The notes: generated by a model not told the origin, from the letters alone. Shown: positions 29,536-39,156, numbered from the stretch's first letter. The stretch: DNA of 64,000 bases from Candidatus Heimdallarchaeota archaeon (GCA_019058275.1 JAHLVW010000050.1:1-64000), one strand, 5' to 3'. A program made the numbers and translations.

Positions 29536-29841
29536 TTGGCTTTTTGGGAAATAGATGTCAGAAAGACCCACAGACAGGGAAGAAAATGTTCTAAATGTGG
29601 AACTGAATTAGGACAAAACAGTAATATTTGTCCTAAATGCTCACACGATGTTACTAAACGTGTTGATGTCAAAATTGACAAAAATGAGACACAAGTAGAA
29701 TGTCCAGGTTGTAAAGCTTTGAACAAACCTGGTAGCGTTACTTGTACTTCATGTGGATCTAATATAACAGAGCTCAAAATGTCTAAATCTATTGATTTAG
29801 ATATTTTACACATTACAGACAAAAGAAAGAAGAAAAAATAA
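29536..29841 (+). CDS. Double zinc-ribbon protein
   Basis: A 101-aa protein with two four-cysteine zinc ribbons: CSKCGTELGQNSNICPKC and CPGCKALNKPGSVTCTSC, then a Lys-rich tail (KRKKKK). No other domain. Such proteins usually bind nucleic acid or act as adaptors. The start is uncertain: TTG 29536 is the only in-frame start that keeps the N-terminal 17 residues, and no ribosome binding site is evident. Confidence 0.65.
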   Translation: MAFWEIDVRKTHRQGRKCSKCGTELGQNSNICPKCSHDVTKRVDVKIDKNETQVECPGCKALNKPGSVTCTSCGSNITELKMSKSIDLDILHITDKRKKKK

Positions 29842-29913
29842 TCTCTTTTACCTGGTTAATATTCTTATTTTTAAAAGGTTTATTAGTCATAGTTGTTCTA
29901 AAACTAGCTGGAG

Positions 29914-30600
29914 TTGACTACCTTTCTCATCCTTGACAAATACTTAGATGATTCAAAAGTGGAAGTGACTTTCAGGAATAGTATAACAAATATTCACATT
30001 GATGAGTTATTATTCTTCAAGGATATGCAAATACCTGACTACTTGAAACTTTTTTATCAACAAACCAACGGTCTTCTTATTAAAAGTGAGTATTTTCTAG
30101 ATGATTTAGAGGACCCTTCACATCTATTAATTAACGCTTGCGATGAGCTTTTCTTTACTGCAAAAAGGGTTAACCTTCTCCCAGACAAGCGTTTTATTAG
30201 GTTTGCTGAAAACGAAGAAGATGCTTTCTATCTACTTGATATTGATAATTTAGATCCTAATGATAACCCCCTCATTGTACTTAGTATGCCCGTGTATAAA
30301 TTCACAATTCCATTAACAAATTCATTTGATGTTTTGCTTGAATCGGGTTGCTCAGGTCTTTTAGGTCTAATTGAAGGATTTGGTGCAAGTGAAGGAAAAG
30401 CTATTCCAGACATTCCACAGAAGATGCTAAAGAAGAAAAGCATAATACTTCCTATTTTGAAGGATTTCTTTGTTACTGCAAAAAGAGAGTATGAGCTTCT
30501 GGATATTTGGCATATTTCATCTAAAGCTAAAAGTCTGATTAATCACAGCACTGCATTGTGGTTTAAGGGATTAAAAAGTCTACTTAATGCTTTCAAGTGA
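29914..30600 (+). CDS. Possible SUKH (SMI1/KNR4-like) domain protein
   Basis: A 228-aa soluble protein from TTG 29914. The pattern IPDYLKLFYQQTNGLLI, then RFIRFAENEEDAFYLLDI and NPLIVLS resembles the SUKH fold: helix with Pro-x-x-(L/F), an Asn-Gly turn, an Asp/Glu-rich strand pair. SUKH proteins bind partner proteins, some as immunity factors; I see no toxin next door, so an immunity role is not supported. Confidence in the fold is moderate. GGAG lies directly before the TTG, too close for ideal use. Confidence 0.55.
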   Translation: MTTFLILDKYLDDSKVEVTFRNSITNIHIDELLFFKDMQIPDYLKLFYQQTNGLLIKSEYFLDDLEDPSHLLINACDELFFTAKRVNLLPDKRFIRFAENEEDAFYLLDIDNLDPNDNPLIVLSMPVYKFTIPLTNSFDVLLESGCSGLLGLIEGFGASEGKAIPDIPQKMLKKKSIILPILKDFFVTAKREYELLDIWHISSKAKSLINHSTALWFKGLKSLLNAFK

Positions 30601-30632
30601 TTAGAAAATAAAAAGAAAGAAAAGGGATTAGC

Positions 30633-32921
30633 TCAGAGTTCTTTAGAACGAGCCATGAATGAAGCATTAATAATTTGTTGAATAGCTCTAACGAGAGCAT
30701 CTTGTTCTGTTACAAAGCTTGTTAGCTCGCTGTCTCTAGTCGTTGGAGCTAATAGTACTTCTGCACCATCTCTTGTAACTGCGAAGAAGTCTCTCATTGT
30801 GTACTGCCAAATAGTAATATTTCCTTGTTCTTTGAGAGCAGCAAGGAGTGCTTCATCTCTAAATGGATCAACATCAGCGAGAACACGAATTCTCACTCTT
30901 TTTGAGATTTGTTTTGTTAACAGGTCAACCAAGTTCTGATCAATTGTTGGAATAACAATTGTGCATGTTGATTTCGTTCGTAATAGCATGTCAGATATTG
31001 CTGTCATAGAATTTTGATTTCCATAAATAATGATCGAATGGGGTTTTGGCACAGGGATTATTTGATCGACTGAATTAGTTATTTCTTGCAGGTAGGTTTT
31101 TGTCTCATTTACCTTGTAGATGATTCCTGCCAACCTGCTAGATATTTCATTACTGGAATTTGTGAATGAATCCTTTAGTGTTTCCAGGAATTTCTCTCCT
31201 GCATCTCCGATAATATTCAATGAAGCAGTTTGATCTCTATTCAATGTTGTTAGATATCCATCTAAGGTTCTTGTATATTCAGAAATCATTTCAGAAGCAA
31301 TTGATTTTGGTTTGCTTAGCTCTTCTAGCACTTGAGTCTTAAATGCGAACTTCATATCATCTGTTAGATAGCGTATAGTTTCCAATGCTTTGTTATTACT
31401 CTCATTGTGCATTCTCAATCTCTTTGATGAATTTAGGAATAGATTCTCCAATGCATCTTCTAGATCTGTAAATATAACATCTCTTAGTGGAGCTAAGATC
31501 ATTGATATGCTGTCCTTTAAACCTTCTACATGTTTTAAAGTGTTATTAAATGCCTCTTTTGAGGTGCTGGTGATCTTCGGATTTGTTTCCTTTAGCACAT
31601 CTTTTACTGCATTGTTAAGATCAGCTTCATATTTCTTAGCTACTACATCCCAATCTTTGCTTAATTTCTCTTTTAATGACTTTAATTGTGTAGATCCATC
31701 TTTCAGTTGTTTTGCGAGAACTGCATCATTGTTCTTCATTAACTGACCGATTCCATCAATGATGTTCTTTTGATAAATCTTAAGAGCTTCATCATATGCA
31801 CCCTTAATTTGTTGGGATAATTTATCGATTTTCTCAGATCGTTCTTTGGCTTCTTGCACTAATCTTGGATTAGGCTTCTTTAACAAACCAGTTTTTGCTA
31901 TTTCATCAATGTTCTCTTTTAGGTTTGAAGCTTCCACAGAGAGTTGGTCAATGTTCTTACCTATGTGTTCTATTACTTTTACAATTGCAGTATCAAGTTT
32001 ACTCTTCTCTTGGTTTATTATACCATGTGTAGTAGTCTTGTAATTAGATACTACGTCAGAGTAATTTTTAGCAGCTTTATTAGTTACTTCTACAATACCT
32101 TTATCAAATTCCTTTAAAGTAGTGCTTAACTCATTAATGCTGTACTTTGTAATTGATTTAACATTTTTCTGTAAAGTACTTATCTCATTTTTGTTCTCAT
32201 CTAGAATTGTCTTCAATCTTTCCGGAACAGTTGCTTTGTATTCAATAAGTGCATTATCTAATGGTTCAAGCATATCTTGTATTGTTTTATTCATCAACTG
32301 CTCAAATTTTTGCATTCTTTCAGTTGCTTTGTCTGATTCATCTCGAAGAAGTACACTTACCTCATTACTAAGATTTGATAATTCATTGCTGATGGATAAA
32401 AAGGTCTTTGAGAATCCTTCTGTAAGCATTAAATCAAAATCCTCAGCTAAATTGGAGACTTTATCAGAATGACGATAAATGGAATTTGTTAAATCCATTT
32501 TAAGCTGTTCATTAGAAGTTCGTAATTCTTCTGCAACTTTATCAAAGATAGGAGTGATAGAAGATTTGAATTCAGACATATGCTGAGTTAAAGTATCATA
32601 GCTTTGATCAAATACATTGATTAGTGAGTTTTCAATCCCAATAATGTCATTTTGGAATTCCTTTTCGACAAATAGAAATCCTTTGAGGAAAGGTTCTACA
32701 GCAATGTATCTGTTGATTTTCCCCTCAATCTTTTTTAAATAACCTCTATTAGACAGATCTTGAACAATCTCTTGTAATTCATCTAGTTGTATTCCTGTTT
32801 GCAGATACATTTCACCAAGGGAAGCATTACCAATTCCCAAAATTGTCAAATATACTTGTTGTTCTAGCTCTGAAAAACCTATTTGACTTAATAGTGAACT
32901 TTGGACATTCTTTAATGACAT
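30633..32921 (-). CDS. TrmB-like winged helix fused to long coiled coil
   Basis: A 762-aa protein with three parts. Residues 1-75 form a TrmB-like winged helix (SELEQQVYLTILGIGNASLG, then LDELQEIVQDLSNRGYLKKI). Residues about 80-640 are almost entirely helical with heptad-like spacing, low in Pro and Gly, resembling chemoreceptor or apolipoprotein coiled coils. Residues about 650-762 form an alpha/beta domain (SIIIYGNQNSMTAISDMLLR, VRIRVLADVDPF, FFAVTRDGAEVLLAP) like the C-terminal domain of TrmB-family regulators. No membrane helix is seen. TrmB regulators are normally about 250-350 aa, so the coiled coil is an insertion of roughly 550 residues. Confidence 0.75.
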   Translation of the reverse strand: MSLKNVQSSLLSQIGFSELEQQVYLTILGIGNASLGEMYLQTGIQLDELQEIVQDLSNRGYLKKIEGKINRYIAVEPFLKGFLFVEKEFQNDIIGIENSLINVFDQSYDTLTQHMSEFKSSITPIFDKVAEELRTSNEQLKMDLTNSIYRHSDKVSNLAEDFDLMLTEGFSKTFLSISNELSNLSNEVSVLLRDESDKATERMQKFEQLMNKTIQDMLEPLDNALIEYKATVPERLKTILDENKNEISTLQKNVKSITKYSINELSTTLKEFDKGIVEVTNKAAKNYSDVVSNYKTTTHGIINQEKSKLDTAIVKVIEHIGKNIDQLSVEASNLKENIDEIAKTGLLKKPNPRLVQEAKERSEKIDKLSQQIKGAYDEALKIYQKNIIDGIGQLMKNNDAVLAKQLKDGSTQLKSLKEKLSKDWDVVAKKYEADLNNAVKDVLKETNPKITSTSKEAFNNTLKHVEGLKDSISMILAPLRDVIFTDLEDALENLFLNSSKRLRMHNESNNKALETIRYLTDDMKFAFKTQVLEELSKPKSIASEMISEYTRTLDGYLTTLNRDQTASLNIIGDAGEKFLETLKDSFTNSSNEISSRLAGIIYKVNETKTYLQEITNSVDQIIPVPKPHSIIIYGNQNSMTAISDMLLRTKSTCTIVIPTIDQNLVDLLTKQISKRVRIRVLADVDPFRDEALLAALKEQGNITIWQYTMRDFFAVTRDGAEVLLAPTTRDSELTSFVTEQDALVRAIQQIINASFMARSKEL

Positions 32922-33031
32922 TCTTATACACCCAGTATTAGCTTAATTTAGAATAATTCCAATAAATAAAATATTCTTTCCCTAGTAAATTAAAAAGTTA
33001 TTTGTTTTTATAACTATTTAATTATTGTTCT

Positions 33032-33556
33032 TCAAGCATTTTTGATTATCTGACCTTCTGTTACAGTTATAAAATTGAGTGTAACCATTAAATCCAGAAT
33101 ATCTTTTGTTGTTATTCTAATAACATAGAGAGTAAGATTTGTTTTTTTTAGCAATGTTGATGTTAATCTCTCCATAGTAATAAATTGATTATCCATTAAC
33201 ATTGATAGAATCAGATCAATTATACCAATACTCATTAGATAGTTTTGTAGTATTTCATCTACTTTAGAATCTGTAATTTCTTCTGAGGATAATTCTTCAA
33301 GTAATCGCAATCCATCTTTTGTAAACTTAAATTTACTTTTCTTCTTCTCAAATATTGGTATCCATTCACAATCATTATATCTTTGACAATGGTCACCACA
33401 AATAGGAATTTTTGTCCGAATAACTTTGACTAATCCTAGCACTTCTAAAGAGTTCAAGCCTACGTTAAATCGTTCTTTAAAGTCATAAGTACACCCGATT
33501 TCATTTAATGATAATAATTCAAGCATTATGTCTTTTAGATTGTTAGCAATTAGCAT
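33032..33556 (-). CDS. Unknown protein with four-cysteine cluster, probably winged helix
   Basis: A 174-aa protein, last gene of the Dna2-like operon, starting 13 bases after the helicase stop. Cysteines C22, C53, C57 and C63 (GCTY and PICGDHCQRYNDCEW) could bind zinc or an Fe-S cluster. The surrounding segments (KFTKDGLRLLEELSS and NVGLNSLEVLGLVKVIRT) fit winged-helix units. I do not recognise the family. Position suggests a DNA-binding or regulatory accessory of the nuclease-helicase. Confidence 0.65.
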   Translation of the reverse strand: MLIANNLKDIMLELLSLNEIGCTYDFKERFNVGLNSLEVLGLVKVIRTKIPICGDHCQRYNDCEWIPIFEKKKSKFKFTKDGLRLLEELSSEEITDSKVDEILQNYLMSIGIIDLILSMLMDNQFITMERLTSTLLKKTNLTLYVIRITTKDILDLMVTLNFITVTEGQIIKNA

Positions 33557-33569
33557 GTTCTCTTTCTCC

Positions 33570-35249
33570 TTAAACTTTGATTTTTTCCGATTGTATTTCT
33601 TCAGCTAGATTTTCTTTTTTCAACTCATCAAATGTTCTAAATGCTTCGCTGAAAATTGCTTTCGCTTCATCTTCCTTACTATCAGCACTTTTTTCAGTGA
33701 ATGTTCGTCGATTTCCAACAATAATCAATTTCGCTTTTGCCCTACTTATTGAAACATTCATCTGTCTCCAATCTCTGTGCAGTTGACCTATAATGTTCAG
33801 ATCATTACTGTTAGTTAAACTTAGAATTATGATTTCCCGTTCATCACCCTGGAATCTATCAACAGTATCTACACGGATCTGTTCAATTACTTCTTCAGGC
33901 AAATTCCTTGCCCTAAGTTCCCCATAGATAAGATTGTTCTGGTGACGATATGGTGAAATTACTCCAATTTCCTTTGCTATTTCTATTTGACTTTTCTTGT
34001 TATAAGCTCCTAGAAACTCAGCCAGAACTTTGGCAATTATTTTTGATTCACGTATGTTAAATCGAGATTCAGTTTGTATATCTACTTCTTGTATACCCTC
34101 AATAGCTTCTTTATCCTTTTCAGTATTGACTAAGATTACTGGTTTATTTGGTTCAAATAATGTATTTATGAGCTCGGATCGAGACTTATCATCTTGAATT
34201 GATGTATCATATGGTTTCAAAAATTTTTCAATTGTATGTGTTCCAATCTTATCATTTGCTGGAACATAATTAATAGTTGGATAGAAACCATTCTTTACTA
34301 TTCTCGAGATTGCTTCATTCATACGATATTGTTCTGATAGTATGATAACATTTTCAGTTTTCTTGGACCAGATTCGGAATAGTCGTTCAAAAAGTGAAGT
34401 TTTCAATGTATCATTTTCTCTTAGACCTGCCTTTAGTAGTACTTTAGGAACTTTAGGTGTATGTTCAATCGTTTCTTCAGTAACAACAGGTGGAAGCTGT
34501 TTGTGGTCTCCTACTAAAACCACCCTTGGATATCTTTCTTGTGATTCAGTAGCTGGACACATGTGTCTAAGCGCTCCTAAACTTGCAGGTTCAGTTGCTT
34601 ACCCAGCTTCATCTACAATTACCCAATGAAACTTTACTCCTTTCAAAAGATTATTTCCTACGCTTCCAAGTGTTCCAACCATAATTCCTGATTTTTTGTA
34701 AAGCTCAATACCTTTCTTTAAGACAGTCACTAGAACATCAGCGTCAGCTTTTTCTTCCATTTTCTCTTCAAATTTAACTTGATTTGATAAGATGAATTCC
34801 TTAACTTCGTCAGAGTGATCCTTTGAATATGACTCGAGACGAACAATGTAAGGTTTAAATTCTTCAAAAGAAGATAATTTAGCTATCACTTCATCTGCAG
34901 CTCGATGAGTATTTGCTAATATTAGCACTGGTTTTGATAAATCAAATTCAGCATCATCAACTTGACTTGAATTTAGTAAATAGTACTCAGAAAAAATTTC
35001 CTTGGCTAATTGAGATATCATTCTTGTTTTTCCAGAACCAGGAGGTCCTTGTATAAGTAATATATCTCCAGGATTCAAACCAAGTGCTTTTTCAATAGCT
35101 TCTACCTTGAACTTGTCTAAAGTCTTAAGGAGTTTTTTTCTCTTTATTGGTTTGATTTTATTAGGTTTGGTTATCCCTAGAATTAGTTTAGTCATATGAG
35201 GTAATTCTTCATCATCAATTCTCCTACCAAGAATTCCTGAGCGATTCAT
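33570..35249 (-). pseudogene. SF1B helicase part of Dna2-like protein, interrupted at motif II
   Basis: A UPF1/Dna2-type superfamily 1B helicase. Motifs in order: GPPGSGKT (Walker A), IVDEAG-stop-ATEP (motif II), VGDHKQLPPV (III), LSEQYRM (IV), VDRFQGDEREIIILSLTNS (V) and NVSISRAKAKLIIVGNRR (VI). The TAA at 34601-34599 sits exactly where this family has Gln (DEAGQATEP), so CAA to TAA is the simplest explanation; no frame change occurs. The same frame is open upstream to a TGA at 35288-35286, through sequence that looks coding (QSRSLTDFLFESMNRSGIL), joining the nuclease gene. One protein of about 1160 aa would result without the two stops. Gln in motif Q/II contacts matter for activity, so the fragments are probably non-functional as helicase. 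Confidence 0.85.
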
Positions 35250-35285
35250 TGATTCAAAAAGAAAATCGGTTAATGAACGGGATTG

Positions 35286-37049
35286 TCATTTTGAAAAGAT
35301 AACATTTTCAACTTGATCGATTCTGAAGTTTTCAGCGATTTTTCCTCTTCTTTTCAAAGTTGAGCGAGTTTTAATGGTTATTTCATTCGAACTTGAAGAT
35401 GAAATCTTTCCTTCAACGCTAAATATCTCTCCTGGTAATAAATGGGATGGAGTAACAAAAACATCATCACCTTCTCTTATTCTAGTAAAGATTTTCTTAT
35501 CTGATGTTAAAGTTAAGATATATCGATAAGGATCGAATTTCTTCAGTTTTAAGCTTGGTATCGTAATTCCTTGATCCTCTAACTTTTCGATTTCAGTTGT
35601 TGCTAATCGATGGAGATATTTCTTTACATTATTCAATTCAAATCTTAGTTGTCTGAAATACCAAGACCAATACTCATACAACTCTTGTGGGAAATGTAAC
35701 CAGATATCAGAATCAAGTAAACGTCGTCCATCAGAGCATATGCCTTGTTGATTAGATGGACAGTAATTACAAATTCTGTGCCAATTACTGCTTAGGAAAT
35801 TAAAATCAGTTCCAAGTGCAGGCATAAATCTCTTCGAAAGGAATTTGTTTATTTTATATCGATCATAACCTGATAGTAACCCAGATTCTATTGCAAATGC
35901 AATGTTCCTTGTTTGTAGTAAAAGGTCAAGATACTCATTACTTTGGTCATCTAATAATTCGATTTTTCTTCTCTTAATAACTGCATGATCTTGTAATGGG
36001 ATAATTTCAGGATTATCTTCAGCTAGTTCTGCATCTGCATCAAAAAATTCAATGTATGCTCTTGGAGCTTTTCCGGTCACCTTTTTGATTATTTCATGAT
36101 AAGCAAATGCTTGAATTCCACCAGGATGTGTAACTCCAGTAAGAGGATCATAATCAGATTCTATAAAGTAGCGACTGCCAGTTTTAATCTCCCAAAGTTC
36201 ATCATAATCTTTCTTAAGAATAATCTGATCGGCTCTGCCTGAAATTCCTCTTTCCAATGAAAAAAGTAAAGTTTCATTTAACAATTGATTTTCATCTATC
36301 TTTTCAAATTGCTCAGCTATTTTATCAACGATTATAGAATCGACTTGTAATGATAATTTTAAATCCTTACTTGGATCTCTATAGTAATTTTTCCTTAGCA
36401 ATACTTCAAAATTGTCTCTCCATTCATCAAGCACAGCCCTATTGTAATCTTGCATTGCTTTGACTGGATCTGCGCTTCTAACCCACTCATTAGAAGCATA
36501 TTGAATCCCTTTATGGATTGCATTTCCTCTAACAAAACCTATTGAAGTTGGCGAATTTCTAATGCTTCTTTGAAGTCCTAAAAATGATTCATAAAAGTAT
36601 TTTGCTGGACAATTAAAAGCAAGCTCTAGTTCTCCTCCGGTAATATTGTAATCTGGTGAAATGATAAACTTCAAAATAACTAATTGTCCACTTTCTTCTG
36701 TATCCTTTCCATTTTCTGTTCTCTTACTAGGTTTCCAAATGGCTTTCATTATTTGTAATAGTAGTTCTGGTTGACGTCTTTCAGAAGCTAAACCAGCATA
36801 GCAGTACCTGAGAACATTATGATAATGCGAAAATGTAGAATCTTTTGGTTTTCCAGGATACCATTCCATTGGGTAGATAATAGCATTACAAATATGTGCT
36901 CTTGTCTTTGGATCAAGAATTTTCAAAGAAAGCTGATAAGCATTTCCTTCTAATTCCCTAGTTCTAATAGCTAGAATTTGGAAATCAACAAATTTCGGGA
37001 TACCAAGTGATGATTTCAGAACTTCTAAATGTGTGGATATTTCATCCAT
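35286..37049 (-). CDS. Fe-S RecB-type nuclease with barrel domain (Dna2-like N-terminal half)
   Basis: Residues numbered from ATG 37049 (GGTGG upstream; GTG 37064 is also in frame and overlaps the previous stop). PD-(D/E)xK nuclease motifs: H179 in GNAIHKGI, D274 in GRADQ, E287-I-K289 and Q313. C147 (FNCPAKYF) plus C427, C430 and C438 (CNYCPSNQQGIC) make the [4Fe-4S] site shared by Dna2, AddB and Cas4. Residues about 490-587 resemble the Dna2/UPF1 barrel (GDDVFVTPSHLLPGEIFSVEG). It ends at TGA 35288-35286, and the same frame continues into the helicase, so this is probably the front half of a Dna2-like nuclease-helicase truncated by a nonsense codon. Confidence 0.85.
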   Translation of the reverse strand: MDEISTHLEVLKSSLGIPKFVDFQILAIRTRELEGNAYQLSLKILDPKTRAHICNAIIYPMEWYPGKPKDSTFSHYHNVLRYCYAGLASERRQPELLLQIMKAIWKPSKRTENGKDTEESGQLVILKFIISPDYNITGGELELAFNCPAKYFYESFLGLQRSIRNSPTSIGFVRGNAIHKGIQYASNEWVRSADPVKAMQDYNRAVLDEWRDNFEVLLRKNYYRDPSKDLKLSLQVDSIIVDKIAEQFEKIDENQLLNETLLFSLERGISGRADQIILKKDYDELWEIKTGSRYFIESDYDPLTGVTHPGGIQAFAYHEIIKKVTGKAPRAYIEFFDADAELAEDNPEIIPLQDHAVIKRRKIELLDDQSNEYLDLLLQTRNIAFAIESGLLSGYDRYKINKFLSKRFMPALGTDFNFLSSNWHRICNYCPSNQQGICSDGRRLLDSDIWLHFPQELYEYWSWYFRQLRFELNNVKKYLHRLATTEIEKLEDQGITIPSLKLKKFDPYRYILTLTSDKKIFTRIREGDDVFVTPSHLLPGEIFSVEGKISSSSSNEITIKTRSTLKRRGKIAENFRIDQVENVIFSK

Positions 37050-37063
37050 TAAGCATCCACCCA

Positions 37064-37909
37064 CTATTTATTCTCCCTAAATATTGAGAAGCTAAAATTC
37101 TTCTTAGTTTCTTCAAGAAATTCTACATCATAAATTGCACTTAAATGATCTATGAAAATGGTTTTTAAGGCAAAAGCACTAGCCATGGTTGGAATTTTCT
37201 CCATTTGCTCCTTCAAACCTGTTCCATGTTCCAAGTATAATCTTAGTAGTTTTAATGCCTTATCCAACACTTCATCAGTTTCTGCTATATTATCAAATAT
37301 TTCTTTATTGAGCAAATAAATTTTGAATAACCAAATATACGCTGCTAAGTATTCTCTATTGAGTAGAGAGATTGAACATCTTGCTAATTGTTGTTGAGTT
37401 CTGATCTCAGCATTTTCATCTTGGAGTTGCTCAGCAATTTTGTAAAGATTATCAATTGATTTTCGATAATAATTTTGTTCAGAAAGCGATAATTTATCAT
37501 ATTTTGGAATGGAATTAACTATATCTTCGAAAAACTTTCCTTTACTTTTTACTATTCTTTCAGGTGATGTTTGAACTACTGATACCATTAATTTTCGAAG
37601 TTGTTTATAGAGATTAATTCTTTGTTGAAGGATTTGATCATGGACTGTATCAGCTGCTTGAGTTAAATGATTCTCACTCTTTTTGAATTGCCAAGAATTA
37701 ATTGTACTAACTCCTTTTCTAAAATTACTTAGTGCTAAATCTGCAGCTGGATCCAGAAACTCCTTCTTGTACTTCAGGGGAGCACCTGTTCTTTCTGAAG
37801 CCAGAAGCTTAATTATTATCTCTTCATGAGAATCATTTTCCTCTAAGGTAATTATCGGATCTTTCGAATTGTATCTTTCAGATTCGATAATTTCTATATT
37901 ATTTTTCAC
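37064..37909 (-). CDS. Unknown helical protein, first gene of Dna2-like operon
   Basis: A 281-aa all-helical soluble protein with no Cys-rich or catalytic motif. Helical pairs around 75-230 (NLYKIAEQLQDENAEIRTQQ and ISLLNREYLAAYIWLFKIYL) resemble TPR-like packing. Its TAG stop shares its last base with a GTG that is an alternative start for the nuclease, so the genes are translationally coupled. Probably a structural partner; family not recognised. Confidence 0.65.
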   Translation of the reverse strand: MKNNIEIIESERYNSKDPIITLEENDSHEEIIIKLLASERTGAPLKYKKEFLDPAADLALSNFRKGVSTINSWQFKKSENHLTQAADTVHDQILQQRINLYKQLRKLMVSVVQTSPERIVKSKGKFFEDIVNSIPKYDKLSLSEQNYYRKSIDNLYKIAEQLQDENAEIRTQQQLARCSISLLNREYLAAYIWLFKIYLLNKEIFDNIAETDEVLDKALKLLRLYLEHGTGLKEQMEKIPTMASAFALKTIFIDHLSAIYDVEFLEETKKNFSFSIFRENK

Positions 37910-38245
37910 TGTATCTTGAATGGTTTTCTGTATTATTCTTTAATTTCCAACCCTTAGCAATTGAATTCTAACACTATAAAATTGAGAAACAATCATCTAA
38001 TAAAAATTCATTGTCTCGAGTTTAAATGATTCATTTTAGTTTTAAAAATCTAAGATAAAGAGGTCAACGAAAGTAAAATCAGATTGAAATAACATCCTTA
38101 ATTGCAAATACAACGAATTTGTCTATATATTTACAATTAGTGGTGTTATACTTCTAGTAACAATAGGCACTACAGCTATTGGTGTTATAAAATTCAAAAG
38201 ACGAAAAGAGTAGAAAAAACTATTTTCTATTCATGATTTCTTTTT
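37910..38245. other. Intergenic region with possible gene remnant
   Basis: About 336 bases between two minus-strand genes. At 38088-38213 on the plus strand an open frame after a TGA, without a start codon, ends in FTISGVILLVTIGTTAIGVI followed by KFKRRKE and a stop. That is the look of a C-terminal membrane anchor with a basic tail from a surface protein, so it may be a gene remnant. The minus-strand part near 37920-38000 should hold the promoter of the Dna2-like operon. Confidence 0.4.
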
Positions 38246-39019
38246 CTAAACATTTTTACTTTCAGCCAAAGATGAAAGAATTGTACCTCTAGTTAGTAAT
38301 AGCTGTATTTTTTCATTTTTTGGAAAGCGACCAGCAACACATCTTAATTCATCAAGTACTTGATTTAACTCATCAATTCTATTTTCTCGAGCAAATGTAC
38401 CTATAATACTTGTTAGTGCTTGAGCAAATTCAGACAGTATATTAGGATCATCTCTATTCTTATTCGCTAACATTCTAATTTCAAATAGTAATTTATCACA
38501 AGTAAAATTATGACGATCTGAACAGAAACGACTGATAGCATTTGAATAGCTCTTAGCGAAATGTGTTAAAACCACTTTGTTATCTTTGTATTCCTTAACT
38601 AATTTCCTCAATTGATTCAAGATCTTTGAAGTTCCTTCGACATCCCAGGAACCACGCAGATAGGAAATAACATTTGAGAATGTTTCAGCTAAGTATTCAG
38701 TTAAAATTTCATTCTGAGGATTGCTTTTTTGAAGCTTTTGTAATTCATCTAAAATATAAAACATATCAGCAAATGATTTTCTTGCACCAAACATTCTAAT
38801 GGAACTTTTAAGTGACTTAGCAAAATTTTTTTGAATCGCTTTGTTAAAAGGGTAATTTTCGTTAAATGTTAGGAGTTCTTTAAACCAATTATAGAACTCT
38901 GAAATTGGTTGTTGTGAAGCAAAGTGAGTTATAAGATCAACTAATTCCTTTGATCGATTCACAGCCATTGCTTCTGCATCCGAATGGGATTTTCCTTTTA
39001 ATCCAGATGGTGTTTTCAT
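38246..39019 (-). CDS. Helical-repeat protein, paralogue of the 62.4-kb gene
   Basis: A 257-aa all-helical protein with units of about 40 residues, each of the form L-x2-L...NP-x-N-x3-L-x4-A-x-A-(L/F)-x3-I (for example LQKSNPQNEILTEYLAETFS, LANKNRDDPNILSEFAQALT). The 417-aa protein at 62461 shares the same repeat. ATG 39019 is chosen because the upstream extension (ATG 39088) would read through a good TATA box (39076-39086). Similar to TPR/Sel1 solenoids; likely protein-protein interaction. Confidence 0.65.
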   Translation of the reverse strand: MKTPSGLKGKSHSDAEAMAVNRSKELVDLITHFASQQPISEFYNWFKELLTFNENYPFNKAIQKNFAKSLKSSIRMFGARKSFADMFYILDELQKLQKSNPQNEILTEYLAETFSNVISYLRGSWDVEGTSKILNQLRKLVKEYKDNKVVLTHFAKSYSNAISRFCSDRHNFTCDKLLFEIRMLANKNRDDPNILSEFAQALTSIIGTFARENRIDELNQVLDELRCVAGRFPKNEKIQLLLTRGTILSSLAESKNV

Positions 39020-39156
39020 TTTAGCTTTACCCTTTAAAACTGAATCAAAAATGTAAGTAATGAAAATTAACCTTTGGTTATATACCATATTTTTGAAAAA
39101 ATGAGAAAAATTGGATGGAAATCATCCAAAGTTAAATTCCAGTAAGGTATAATTAG

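Noticed and set aside
29914-30600. SUKH immunity protein of a toxin system
   Set aside because: No toxin-like gene is adjacent; only the fold similarity is supported.
35250-35288. Programmed frameshift or readthrough in the Dna2-like gene
   Set aside because: No slippery site or frame change is needed, and the second stop lies in the conserved helicase motif II, so a regulated readthrough is unlikely.
33570-37064. Stop-codon reassignment or recoding (TAA read as Gln, TGA as Sec or Trp)
   Set aside because: Most other genes in the window end in TAA or TGA, and no recoding element is evident; nonsense mutation or error explains the data better.
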